Source: DAOUAM01 sp034433305 (lineage in GTDB: Bacteria > Chloroflexota > Dehalococcoidia > Lucifugimonadales > DAOUAM01). From it: DNA of 64,000 bases. The stretch covers positions 1-64,000 of the forward strand of contig DAOUAM010000053.1 in NCBI GenBank assembly GCA_034433305.1, read 5' to 3'. The number at the start of each line of letters is the position of its first letter. The first letter of the stretch is position 1. Positions 41,974 through 50,800 of this stretch are shown piece after piece. The translations under genes and the position numbers were made by a program. The notes beneath the pieces were generated by a model, which searched no databases, was not told the origin of the DNA, and saw nothing but the letters and a program-made list of their open reading frames with translations.

Positions 41974-43308
41974 ATGGCTACTCTCAGAATCGAGCTCCCC
42001 CACGTGGGAGAGTCAGTCACCGAGGGCATCATCAACAAGTGGCTCAAAAGAGTCGGCGACCGGGTGGAGAAGTACGAGCCGCTGGCCGAGGTGGTCACCG
42101 ACAAGGTCACTATGGAGATGCCATCCCCTGCCAGCGGCGTGCTGACCAGGCTGCTGGCCCAGGAGGGGCAGACAGTCCCCATGGGCACGGTCATTGCCGA
42201 GATGGAGGTGGAAGGCGCGGTGACGCCCGAGGCGCCCCAGAGGGAGGCCCCGGCAGCGGCCGCCGCGCCGGCCTCGCGGCCAGCCCAGGAGGTAGACCGC
42301 ATTGGGGTGCTGCTGAAGGACGTGGCGCCCGTCGGCCCCACCGGCTCGGGCGCGCCGGTGGCCGAGGCGGCGCCCCCGGCGGAGGCGCCGCGCCACCAGC
42401 GCTACTCGCCAGCGGTCCAGCGCCTGGCCGCCGAGCACGGCGTTGACCTCTCCCGCGTAACCGGCACGGGCATCGGCGGCCGGGTGACCCGCAAGGACGT
42501 GGAAAACTACATCTCGTCCATGGCCGGGAGAGAGGCGGCGCCGGCAGCGCCAGGGCCAGTGCCCACCCCTGCCCCAGCACGTGCGCCCGTAGAGGCCGCG
42601 CCCGTGGCGCCAGACGAGGAGCGTGTGCCCCTGACGCCCGTCCGGCGCATGATCGCCGAGCACATGGTCAAGAGCGCCTCCCAGATACCAGCCGCCTGGA
42701 GCATCGTGGAGGTGGACGTCACCGGCCTGGTGCAGCGGCGGGAAGCCCTCAAGGCGGAGTTCCAGCGCAGGGAGGGCATCAACCTCACATACCTGCCTTT
42801 CGTGGTCAAGGCCGTGGCCGAGTCCCTGAGGGAGCACCCGCTGCTCAACTCCTCCTGGGGCGGCGACGCCATCATCCTGAAGCGCCGCATCAATATCGGC
42901 ATCGCCGTCTCCACGGAGTACGGGCTGGTAGTGCCCGTGGTCCACGATGCTGACACCCTGAGCATCGCCGGGCTGGCCAGGGCCATGGACGCCCTCACCA
43001 CCCGCGCGCGCCAGGGCAAGCTGGCCCTGGCCGATGTCCAGGGCGGGACCTTCACCGTGAACAACACTGGCGCGCTGGGCTCGGTGGTATCGCAGCCCAT
43101 CATCAACCATCCCCAGGCCGCCATCCTGACCACCGAGGCCATCGTCAAGCGGCCTGTGGCCATCAACGACGCCATCGCCATCCGCTCCATGATGAACATC
43201 TGCCTCACCTTCGACCACCGGGTCATGGACGGCGCTGAAGCCTCGGCCTTCATGGCCTCAGTCAAGCGCCGGCTGGAGGCCATTGGCCCCGGTACCGGTA
43301 TATACTGA
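41974..43308 (+). CDS. 2-oxoacid dehydrogenase E2 component (lipoyl acyltransferase)
   Basis: A 444-aa E2. The lipoyl domain (residues 1-80) carries the lipoylated K44 in VVTDKVTMEMPSP. An Ala/Pro linker leads to a peripheral subunit-binding domain (YSPAVQRLAAEHGVDLSRVT, about 145-180). A second Pro/Ala linker precedes the catalytic domain ending in FDHRVMDGAEASAF, with His and Asp in place. Start is the ATG at 41974; a GTG 9 nt up is less likely. No E3 gene is in the window. Confidence 0.94.
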   Translation: MATLRIELPHVGESVTEGIINKWLKRVGDRVEKYEPLAEVVTDKVTMEMPSPASGVLTRLLAQEGQTVPMGTVIAEMEVEGAVTPEAPQREAPAAAAAPASRPAQEVDRIGVLLKDVAPVGPTGSGAPVAEAAPPAEAPRHQRYSPAVQRLAAEHGVDLSRVTGTGIGGRVTRKDVENYISSMAGREAAPAAPGPVPTPAPARAPVEAAPVAPDEERVPLTPVRRMIAEHMVKSASQIPAAWSIVEVDVTGLVQRREALKAEFQRREGINLTYLPFVVKAVAESLREHPLLNSSWGGDAIILKRRINIGIAVSTEYGLVVPVVHDADTLSIAGLARAMDALTTRARQGKLALADVQGGTFTVNNTGALGSVVSQPIINHPQAAILTTEAIVKRPVAINDAIAIRSMMNICLTFDHRVMDGAEASAFMASVKRRLEAIGPGTGIY

Positions 43309-43331
43309 TGGGACAGGAGGGGAGATTCGGG

Positions 43332-43751
43332 ATGGTGCTACAGAAGCGGATAGAGGTAGGCCGGGGCAAAGCAGAGGGGGAGTTCCTGTCCATCGCCACC
43401 TATCTACCCCTGAGGCGCTGGCGCGACGTCCGCGCCTTCATGCGCATGTCCTCCCAGGTGGAACGGCAGTTGAGGGGTACGCCGGGCCTTGTCAGGTACG
43501 GACTGCGGGCCAATCTGCTGTGCAAGCGCTTCTGGACGCTCTCCGTGTGGGACGCCAGGGGGCCCGTCAGGGCCTTCGTCGGCGCTGGGCCTCACGAAGT
43601 TGCAGTCCAGAGGTTCGCGGACTGGGCCGGAGAGGGCGCCGCCTTCGTCGAGTGGACGTCCAGTGACGGGCGACTCGACTGGAAGGAGGCGCTGGAGCGC
43701 CTGAAGAGTCCCTCCTTCACCTACAAGCCCCCCAGGCCCCGAGAAAAGTGA
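43332..43751 (+). CDS. Small alpha/beta-barrel protein, DUF3291-like
   Basis: A 139-aa protein. FLSIATYLPLRRWRDVRAFM and KRFWTLSVWDARGPVRAFVG with a following PHEVAV resemble DUF3291 and related dimeric ferredoxin-like barrels (the antibiotic-monooxygenase fold). Function unknown. The ATG at 43332 is preferred (AGGGGAG 7 nt away); an ATG at 43308 overlaps the E2 stop. It is sandwiched between the E2 and lipB genes, so it is probably in the same transcript. Confidence 0.78.
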   Translation: MVLQKRIEVGRGKAEGEFLSIATYLPLRRWRDVRAFMRMSSQVERQLRGTPGLVRYGLRANLLCKRFWTLSVWDARGPVRAFVGAGPHEVAVQRFADWAGEGAAFVEWTSSDGRLDWKEALERLKSPSFTYKPPRPREK

Positions 43752-43773
43752 GGCTGGAGGTCTTTCCGGGCTG

Positions 43774-44505
43774 ATGCACCGGTGCGTCGTCGTCTGGCTA
43801 GGCCCGACTCCATACCTTCCTGCCTGGGAGCTGCAGAAGCGCCTGGGCCAGCAGGTTACTGAAGGGCGGCTGCCCAATGTGCTGCTTCTGCTGGAGCACC
43901 CCCACGTTTACACCCTGGGGCGGCGTGGCAGAGAGACAGATATCCTCCTGCCCCGCGAGGCGCTGGCAGAGCTTGGCGTGGAGGTGCACTGGACAGACCG
44001 CGGGGGCGAGGTTACCTACCACGGCCCCGGCCAACTGGTGGGCTATCCCATTATCAACCTGCGCGCCTGGGGCGGTGGCCCGGTGGCATACGTTGGGACG
44101 CTGGAGCGGGCGCTCATCGCCACGCTGGCGCGGTTTGGCGTCAGGGGGGAGAGCGACGGCAGGCCCACGGGCGTCTGGGTGAGCGAGGCCAAGATCGCCG
44201 CCATTGGCGTGAAAATCAGCCGGGGCGTCACCTCCCACGGCTTCGCCCTCAACGTGTGCCCGGAGCTGTCCTACTTCCAGCACATCGTGCCCTGCGGCCT
44301 CCCGGGCGGCCAGGTCACGTCCCTTGCCAGCGAGCTTGGCCGGGCTATCCCGGTAGACGAGGTCATTCCAGCACTGGCCGCTTGCTTTGGCGAAGCCTTC
44401 CAGATGGAGCTGGACTGGGCAACTCCTCAAGAGTTGGCAGGGCTTGCACAGCGCGGCCTTGAGGCCCCACGCCCGTCGTATTCCTCGAACGGCGCACCCG
44501 AGTAA
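43774..44505 (+). CDS. lipB: Octanoyltransferase LipB
   Basis: LipB, 243 aa, moves octanoate from acyl carrier protein to lipoyl domains such as that of the E2 just upstream. DRGGEVTYHGPGQLVGYPII, the catalytic lysine K140 (EAKIAAIGVKI) and the catalytic cysteine C174 (HIVPCGLPGGQVTSL) are intact. LipA, which inserts the sulfurs, is not in the window. Its stop codon lies inside the T-run side of the minus-strand terminator at 44504. Confidence 0.95.
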   Translation: MHRCVVVWLGPTPYLPAWELQKRLGQQVTEGRLPNVLLLLEHPHVYTLGRRGRETDILLPREALAELGVEVHWTDRGGEVTYHGPGQLVGYPIINLRAWGGGPVAYVGTLERALIATLARFGVRGESDGRPTGVWVSEAKIAAIGVKISRGVTSHGFALNVCPELSYFQHIVPCGLPGGQVTSLASELGRAIPVDEVIPALAACFGEAFQMELDWATPQELAGLAQRGLEAPRPSYSSNGAPE

Positions 44506-44540
44506 AAAACCGACGCGCCAGGTGCAGCCCGGCGCGTCGG
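44504..44540 (-). terminator. Intrinsic terminator of the cupredoxin gene, overlapping lipB stop
   Basis: A perfect 10-bp stem (44510-44519 with 44531-44540, 11-nt loop) is followed on the minus strand by TTTTTT (44504-44509). The stem could also affect plus-strand transcripts from lipB. Confidence 0.85.
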
Positions 44541-44571
44541 CCAGCCCACGGGTGGGCGAGGCCCACGAGAG

Positions 44572-45162
44572 CTAGTTTACCTCAATCTTGCCCTGCATCC
44601 AGGGATGGATAGCGCACAGGTAGAAGAGCGTGGTGCCCGACTCGGCCGAGACCTCGATCTTGACGGTCTCGCCGTCCTCTATGAACACCGAGTCGCCAGG
44701 CGTGTCCAGCCCTTCCTCACCCTCATTTACCACGGTGTCCTGGACCTCTTCCTCGCCCTCTCCCGGAGGAGGACCGTCGTCCAGGCCAAAGTGGGCCGCC
44801 AGGGCCTCCTGGCAGGGTTCACACTCAAACAGGGCCTCTTCCAGGTCCGGCACCGGGTTTTCATCGGGCGACGGCAACTCGTCTTCCTCGACTATAGTTA
44901 TCGTGTGAGGCTCGGTTACTCTATCAATGTCCTCGACGGCAAGCGTGTCGCCAGAGTCCACATGCACGGTATCTGGCGCAAAAGCCGTAGTGCCCATCAC
45001 GACCACGTTGGGCACGAAGACAAAGGCGCCCACGATGTGTATAGTCGGGTGCGTGTGCAGGTCTTCATCGTTGTTTTCGTTGTCCTGCGCAATGACGCTC
45101 CCGCCCCCGAACAACGTCACCGACGCCAAAGCCACCGCCAGGATAATCAGGAGCCTCCGCAT
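44572..45162 (-). CDS. Secreted blue-copper (cupredoxin) domain protein with acidic insertion
   Basis: A 196-aa exported protein with a signal peptide (residues 1-25, ending SVIAQD). The type-1 copper ligands fit H86 (TEPHTITI) and the C-terminal set C183, H186 and M189 in FYLCAIHPWMQG. Between them lies a very acidic stretch of about 70 residues that includes a CEPC pair, longer than in simple plastocyanins. It probably shuttles electrons or binds copper outside the membrane; partner unknown. Monocistronic, with its own terminator. Confidence 0.87.
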   Translation of the reverse strand: MRRLLIILAVALASVTLFGGGSVIAQDNENNDEDLHTHPTIHIVGAFVFVPNVVVMGTTAFAPDTVHVDSGDTLAVEDIDRVTEPHTITIVEEDELPSPDENPVPDLEEALFECEPCQEALAAHFGLDDGPPPGEGEEEVQDTVVNEGEEGLDTPGDSVFIEDGETVKIEVSAESGTTLFYLCAIHPWMQGKIEVN

Positions 45163-45402
45163 GCTTTACCTCCTCGTCCTCCCATCCTCTACCACCACAC
45201 AAGCGCCAGCCCTCTGACCAACCGAAGCGGACTGGTGCGGCTATTGTACCGCCGCGCCTGGAAGTAGCACTCTCGCATTGGGCCGGCGCGGCGCGACAAT
45301 GGGGACTAGGCCAGGACGTGCCCGGTGGAGGTATTCGTGCGCTCCCGTGAGTACCCATCCCTGTGGCGCATAGGGACCGCGACCAGGGCCCTCCGGAGTC
45401 GG

Positions 45403-45792
45403 CTATACCGCGTCTCCAGAGGCACGGTGAAGGGCCTTGCGGTGCAGGTGCCACCCGGGCCATCCATGGGCACCGCGCCGGTCGCAGGCCGAGTGAGGCC
45501 GCGTCTTGCGGGCATCGCGGAGAGGGATGCGGGGGCCTTGCTTCTGGTCGCGGAAGGACTGGACGGCGGCCCTGAGCAGGGCCACCACGTGGTCAAGCAC
45601 TCCATAGACTGGCTGAACGCCACGCTCCCTTCGCCTCTGTAGTCGGTTTCCCGCCCTGGGCATGAGGAACTTTCTGGCCCCACCGCGGCCCGTGGCCCTG
45701 CTGGCCGCCGCCCACAGTATCGCATCCACCAGGGCACCTTCTTCCCACTTCCAGACGTAGCTCTGAGGCGAGGCGTCGCGGGTTGCCTGCAT
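45403..45792 (-). CDS. Hypothetical protein
   Basis: A 129-aa frame starting at an ATG with AAGGAG 7 nt upstream. It starts MQATRDASPQSYVWKWEEGA and contains a hydrophobic segment LVDAILWAAA. GC content by codon position looks like coding DNA, but I recognise no family. The second half is rich in R and H and may be frameshifted or non-coding. An overlapping plus-strand frame (45325-45642) looks like a shadow. Confidence 0.42.
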   Translation of the reverse strand: MQATRDASPQSYVWKWEEGALVDAILWAAASRATGRGGARKFLMPRAGNRLQRRRERGVQPVYGVLDHVVALLRAAVQSFRDQKQGPRIPLRDARKTRPHSACDRRGAHGWPGWHLHRKALHRASGDAV

Positions 45793-45926
45793 CTCTTCAC
45801 TCCTTCTGGCGCGCTCGTTCTCCTGCTGGGGGACCGCTCCTTGGACGATGATGAGTCACCTCCTCATGAAGTGCTTGGCGACCGCGCATGGATAAGTTAC
45901 TTCCGCCAGCATGAGGACTTATAGGT

Positions 45927-45959
45927 TTTCTGGAACATGTTTAAGACTTTTTCCAGAAA
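45927..45959. repeat. 9-bp inverted repeat upstream of gatC promoter
   Basis: TTTCTGGAA (45927-45935) and TTCCAGAAA (45951-45959) are separated by 15 nt and end 8 nt before the -35 box of the gatC promoter. The shape suits a dimeric regulator site, but a hairpin is also possible. Confidence 0.45.
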
Positions 45960-45967
45960 GGCCCAGC

Positions 45968-45997
45968 TTGCTTGGCCCCGCCGCCGTCTGTTACACT
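45968..45997 (+). promoter_or_regulatory. Candidate gatCA promoter
   Basis: TTGCTT (45968-45973), 18-nt spacer, TACACT (45992-45997), with about 25 nt from predicted start to the gatC ATG. Confidence 0.5.
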
Positions 45998-46028
45998 GCA
46001 TTCGACTCTCAAGGGGCAGCCGTTAGCT

Positions 46029-46319
46029 ATGCGGATTACCAGCGAGGAAGTGCGGCACATCGCGCTGCTGGCGCGCGTGGCCATGACCGCCGAAGAGATA
46101 GAGCGCATGCGCGACCAGCTCTCCCACATCCTGGAGAACTTCGATGCGCTGCGCCAGGTGGACACGGAAGGCGTGGAGCCGACCGGCCACTCGGTGGAGA
46201 TTGACAGCGTCATGCGCGAGGACGAGCCGCGGCCTTCCATGCCCCTCCAGGACGTGCTCGCCAACGCCCCCGCCACCGAAGATGACTTCGTCAGGATCAG
46301 GGCAGTACTGGAGGAGTAG
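46029..46319 (+). CDS. gatC: Asp-tRNA(Asn)/Glu-tRNA(Gln) amidotransferase subunit C
   Basis: GatC, 96 aa, wraps around GatA and stabilises the GatCAB complex. VRHIALLARVAMTAEEIERM, LSHILENFDALRQVDTEGVE and the MREDEPRPSM segment are diagnostic. It is followed 56 nt later by gatA; gatB is not in the window. Confidence 0.95.
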   Translation: MRITSEEVRHIALLARVAMTAEEIERMRDQLSHILENFDALRQVDTEGVEPTGHSVEIDSVMREDEPRPSMPLQDVLANAPATEDDFVRIRAVLEE

Positions 46320-46375
46320 CCCACGGCGCCTCCGACTCTGCCCCAAAGCCACTATTCACTGGGGACCGCCAGACC

Positions 46376-47842
46376 ATGAGACCATCTGATGTGCTGGGCC
46401 TTACTGCTCACGAGGCCAGGAAGCTGCTGGACCGCCGGGAGATATCCTCTGTGGAACTGACCCGCGCGGTGCTGGAGCGCATCCGCCAGGTGGAGGACAG
46501 GGTAAAGGCCTTCGTCACCGTGACCGAGGAGGTGGCGCTGGAGCAGGCCCGCCGTGCCGACGAGCGCATAGCCGCTGGCGACGTCCGGCCGCTGACAGGC
46601 ATCCCCATGCAGCTCAAGGACAACCTCTGCACCAGGGGCATCCGCACCACATGCTCCTCGCACATGCTAGAGGACTTCGTGCCCCCTTACGATGCCACGG
46701 TGGCGCGGCGCCTGTACGACGAGGGCGCTGTCCTGGTGGGCAAGGGCAACATGGACGAGTTCGCCATGGGCTCATCCACCGAAAACTCGGCCTTCTTCCC
46801 AACGCGCAACCCCTGGGACCTGGAGCGTGTGCCTGGCGGCAGCAGCGGCGGGCCAGCGGCGGCGGTGGCCGCCGGGGAGTGCATCTACGCCCTTGGCTCC
46901 GACACCGGCGGGAGCATCCGCCAGCCGGCGGCCCTGTGCGGCATCGTGGGCCTGAAGCCCACCTACGGCCTGGTCAGCCGCTACGGGCTGGTGGCCTTCG
47001 CTAGCTCCCTGGACCAGATAGGCCCCATGACCAGGGACGTCACGGACTGCGCCCTGGTGCTGAACGCCATCGCCGGCCATGACCCCTGCGACTCCACCTC
47101 CATACCCTTCCAGCCCCCCGACTACACCCGTGCGCTCGTCCCTGACCTGAAAGGCCTGCGCATTGGCGTGCCAAGAGAGTACTTCGTGGAGGGCATGCAG
47201 CCGGGCGTCGAGGGTGCCGTGCGGCGGGCGGTGGGGGTGCTGGAGGAACTGGGCGCGGAGATAGCGGAGACTTCTCTGCCCCATACCTCCTATGCCCTGG
47301 CAGTGTACTACATCATCGCTCCCTCGGAGGCATCGGCCAACCTGGCCCGGTACGATGGTGTCAAGTACGGCTACTCGGCCAGGGAGGCTGAGAGCATGTG
47401 GGACGCCATGGAGAAGACGCGCCAGCAAGGCTTCGGGCCGGAGGTGAAGCGGCGCATCATGCTGGGCACCTACGCCCTGTCGGCCGGCTACTACGATGCC
47501 TACTACCTCAAGGCCCAGAAGGTGCGGACGCTCATCCGCCGGGAGTTCGAGGAGGCCTTCAAGCAGTTCGACGCGCTGGTCATGCCCACGTCGCCCACTG
47601 TGGCCTTCCGGCTGGGAGAGAAGACGGCTGACCCGGTGCAGATGTACCTGAACGATGTCTTCACCATGCCAGCCAACATAGCCGGAGTGCCTGGCATATC
47701 CATACCCGCAGGCCTGGTGGACGGGCTGCCAGTTGGCTTGCAGATCACCGCCAGGGCGCTGGGCGAGGAGACACTTTTGCGCGTGGCCTACGCCTACGAG
47801 CAGGCCACCCGCTGGAGCGCCAGGAGCCGGCCGCCCCTGTAG
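46376..47842 (+). CDS. gatA: Asp-tRNA(Asn)/Glu-tRNA(Gln) amidotransferase subunit A
   Basis: GatA, 488 aa, is the amidase that releases ammonia from glutamine for transamidation of mischarged Glu-tRNA(Gln) or Asp-tRNA(Asn). The Ser-cisSer-Lys set is visible: lysine in PMQLKDNLC, serine in PGGSSGGPAAAVAAG and serine in SDTGGSIRQPAALCG. LKPTYGLVSRYGLVAFASSL is the family continuation. Length is normal. The gene converges with the hybrid kinase gene. Confidence 0.97.
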   Translation: MRPSDVLGLTAHEARKLLDRREISSVELTRAVLERIRQVEDRVKAFVTVTEEVALEQARRADERIAAGDVRPLTGIPMQLKDNLCTRGIRTTCSSHMLEDFVPPYDATVARRLYDEGAVLVGKGNMDEFAMGSSTENSAFFPTRNPWDLERVPGGSSGGPAAAVAAGECIYALGSDTGGSIRQPAALCGIVGLKPTYGLVSRYGLVAFASSLDQIGPMTRDVTDCALVLNAIAGHDPCDSTSIPFQPPDYTRALVPDLKGLRIGVPREYFVEGMQPGVEGAVRRAVGVLEELGAEIAETSLPHTSYALAVYYIIAPSEASANLARYDGVKYGYSAREAESMWDAMEKTRQQGFGPEVKRRIMLGTYALSAGYYDAYYLKAQKVRTLIRREFEEAFKQFDALVMPTSPTVAFRLGEKTADPVQMYLNDVFTMPANIAGVPGISIPAGLVDGLPVGLQITARALGEETLLRVAYAYEQATRWSARSRPPL

Positions 47843-47887
47843 AGGGTACAGAAACAGCCTGCATTGTGCCTCTCGGCGGGGCACGCG

Positions 47888-50800
47888 TCAGGCGTCAGGG
47901 CTGGCATGGGAGCGCGCGCCCAGCAGCTCCAATAGCTCCTGCATTAGCCTTCCTATCTTGCTCTCCAGATCGGCGTAGGTCTCACTGACATGGCTGAGGT
48001 CGCCGGCGCGACCCATCTGCTCCAGCTTGAGCGCCACCTCCAGGGCCGGGCTGGCGGCAAAGACTCCCACTGCGCCCTTCAGGTTGTGGGCGGCCCTGGA
48101 CAGCGCTCCGGCGTCGCGGCCCGAAATGGCCTGCTGGATTTCTGTCATGTACCTGGGGCACTCTTTGATGAAGAGGCCGGCCACTTTCCTGAGCATCTGT
48201 TCCCTGCCATCCAGGGCCGCCAGTGCCGCTGACAGGTCCATGACCTGGCCCATCTGGCCCTGGGCCGGAGCTTCGAGTGGAGCTTCGGGGGCGGAAGGCT
48301 TGCCGGCCAGGCTCCCCAGGACTTCCAGCAGCTTCCTTGGCTGGACGGGCTTGGCTACGTAGCTGTCCATGCCCGAGGCCAGGTACTTCTCCCGGTCGCC
48401 GGCCATGGCGTGGGCCGTCATGGCCACTATGGGAATGTGGGGAATGTGCCTTCCAGCGCCCTTCTCCCTCTCCCTGACCACACGCGTGGCCTCTACGCCG
48501 TCCATGTTGGGCATTTCCACGTCCATAAGCACCAGGTCAAACCGCTGCCTTTCCAGTTTCTGCAGCGCCTCCACGCCATCATTGGCTACCTCGACCTCGT
48601 GGCCCCATTCTTCCAGCATTGACACCACCAGCATCTGGTTGATGCGATTGTCCTCGGCCAGGAGCACCTTGAGGCGCCGCTTGCCATTGTCTCGCGGCGG
48701 GGCCGCGGCCCACGCGTCCTGGCGCGACTGGCTGGGGCGTGCCCCGGCCTCCGGGGCCGGCCGCTGCAGGCCCAGCCTTACGGTGAAGTGGAAGGTGCTT
48801 CCCTTGCCCACCTCGCTCTCGACCCAGATGCGACCGCCCATCAACCCCACAATCCTGGAGGATATGGCAAGGCCCAGCCCGGAGCCACCGTACCGCCGGG
48901 TGGTGGAGCTGTCCGCCTGGGTGAAGGGCCTGAACAGCAGCTTCTGCTTCTCCGGCGAGATTCCTATGCCGGTGTCGGCCACGGCGAAGTGGCAGATGAT
49001 TTCGTCCTGGGTCTGGGACTCGGCCTCGACCCACAGCCTGACGTGGCCTCGTTCAGTGAACTTGATGGCGTTGCCGACGAGGTTGACGATGATCTGCCTC
49101 AGGCGCGTGGGGTCGCCCACCAGGGCGTCGGGCAACTCGGGCTGGATGTGGCCCACAAGCTCCAGGCCCTTCTCCTGCGCCTTGAGGGCTAGCATGTCCA
49201 TTACGCTGCGGACGACCTCCCGCAGGCTAAAGTCAATGGACTCCAGCTCCAGCCGGCCGGCCTCGATTCTTGAAATGTCCAGGATGTCCTCGATCACTCC
49301 CAGCAGAGCATCAGCGGACGTCCTCATCATGTCCAGGTAGCCGCGCTGCTTGTTGGTTAGCTCGGTCCTGTACAGGAGTTCCGCCATGCCGATGATGCCG
49401 CTGAGGGGAGTGCGGATTTCGTGGCTCATGTGGGCCAGGAACTCGCCCTTGGCCCTGCTGGCGGCCTCCGCCGCCTCCCTGGCCTTGCGCGCCTCCTCGT
49501 GGAGTCGGGCGTTGGCGACGGCGCCGGCTATCTGGGCCGCGACCCGCTGTGCCAACTCCACATGGGACTGGTCGTAGGCCTGGGGCCTGGCCGAGGTCAT
49601 GTACAGGACTCCAGCTACCTCGCCATTGAACAGCAGGGGGACATGCAGCGATGACCTCATGCCAGCGTGGAAACCTGGAAGAAAGCCCGGAAAGCGCTCG
49701 GTCACATCCTGGAGGTCTTCCGCGTTGAACACCACAGGCGATCTGGACCGGAAAGCCACCTCGGTTACAGTCCCGGCCAGGGGGGCCACTTCCCCCGGCC
49801 CTCGCCCGGGCACCTGGATGCCCATTACGAACATGTTGGTGAAGGTCTCGCGGGCCGGGTCAACGAGGCTGATGCCCAGGGAATCGTATGGGATGAGCTT
49901 GCGCACGGCATTGGCCAGGGGCTGGTAGTCCTCTATCTTCAGGGATGCGCTGACAATCCTGCCGATTTCGGCCAGCACCGCGTTCTCCTCGGCCAGGCGA
50001 CGAATGGTCTCCTCGGTGCGCTTGCGCTCGGTAATGTCCCGGACGAAGGCGCTGAAGATGTAGGTGCCCTGCCTGTTCAGAGGCAAGATAGTGAACTCCA
50101 CGGGGAACTCGTGACCATCGCGGCGCAGCGCTGGCAGCTCCACGCGCCTGTTCATCAGGACCGATTCGCCCGTGGACAGGAAGCGCTCGATGTCCCGCCG
50201 CTGCATCTCACGGTACCCGGGCGGGATGATAGTCTCGGCCAGGGGCCGGCCGATGGCCTCCTGGCGGGACCAGCCGAAGATGGCCTCGGCCTGTGGGTTC
50301 CAGGCTATAATCACGCCGGCCGCGTCCATCATGACCACGGCGTCCAGCGCCGCGTCCAGGATGGCCCTCGTCCTCTCCTCGCTCTCACGCAGGGCCTGCT
50401 CCGCCAGCACGCGCTCGGTAATGTCACGGGCATTGATGACCATGCCCGATACAACACCATTGGTGACCAGCTTCTTGCCCATGGCCTCTATGTGGCGCCA
50501 GGAGCCATCCCCATGCCGGAACCGGAACATGCGCGCCTGCTGGGATGGCGGGGCCTCCGGGCTGCTCACCGAGCGCTCAAAAAGGCTGGACACTGCCCAG
50601 AAGTCTTCCGGGTGCACCAACTCCAGGACCTTCCTGCCCACCAGGGCCCCCGGCTGGTAGCCCAGCACGCGCTCGACGGAGGGGCTGACGTAGTCCAGCT
50701 TCCCATCTATATTGAGCACGGCGATGACATCCAGGGCGTTCTCTATCAGTGACCGGAAGTGCTCCTCGCTGCGGCGGAGCCCCCTCTCGGCGCGCCGGCG

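Noticed and set aside
43283..43666. 127-aa plus-strand frame overlapping the end of E2
   Set aside because: The other frame (43332-43751) has a ribosome site and recognisable fold motifs.
45325..45642. 105-aa plus-strand frame opposite the hypothetical gene
   Set aside because: No good ribosome site, and codon-position composition favours the minus-strand frame.
46772..47884. 370-aa minus-strand open frame inside gatA
   Set aside because: Antisense shadow; gatA has complete motifs.
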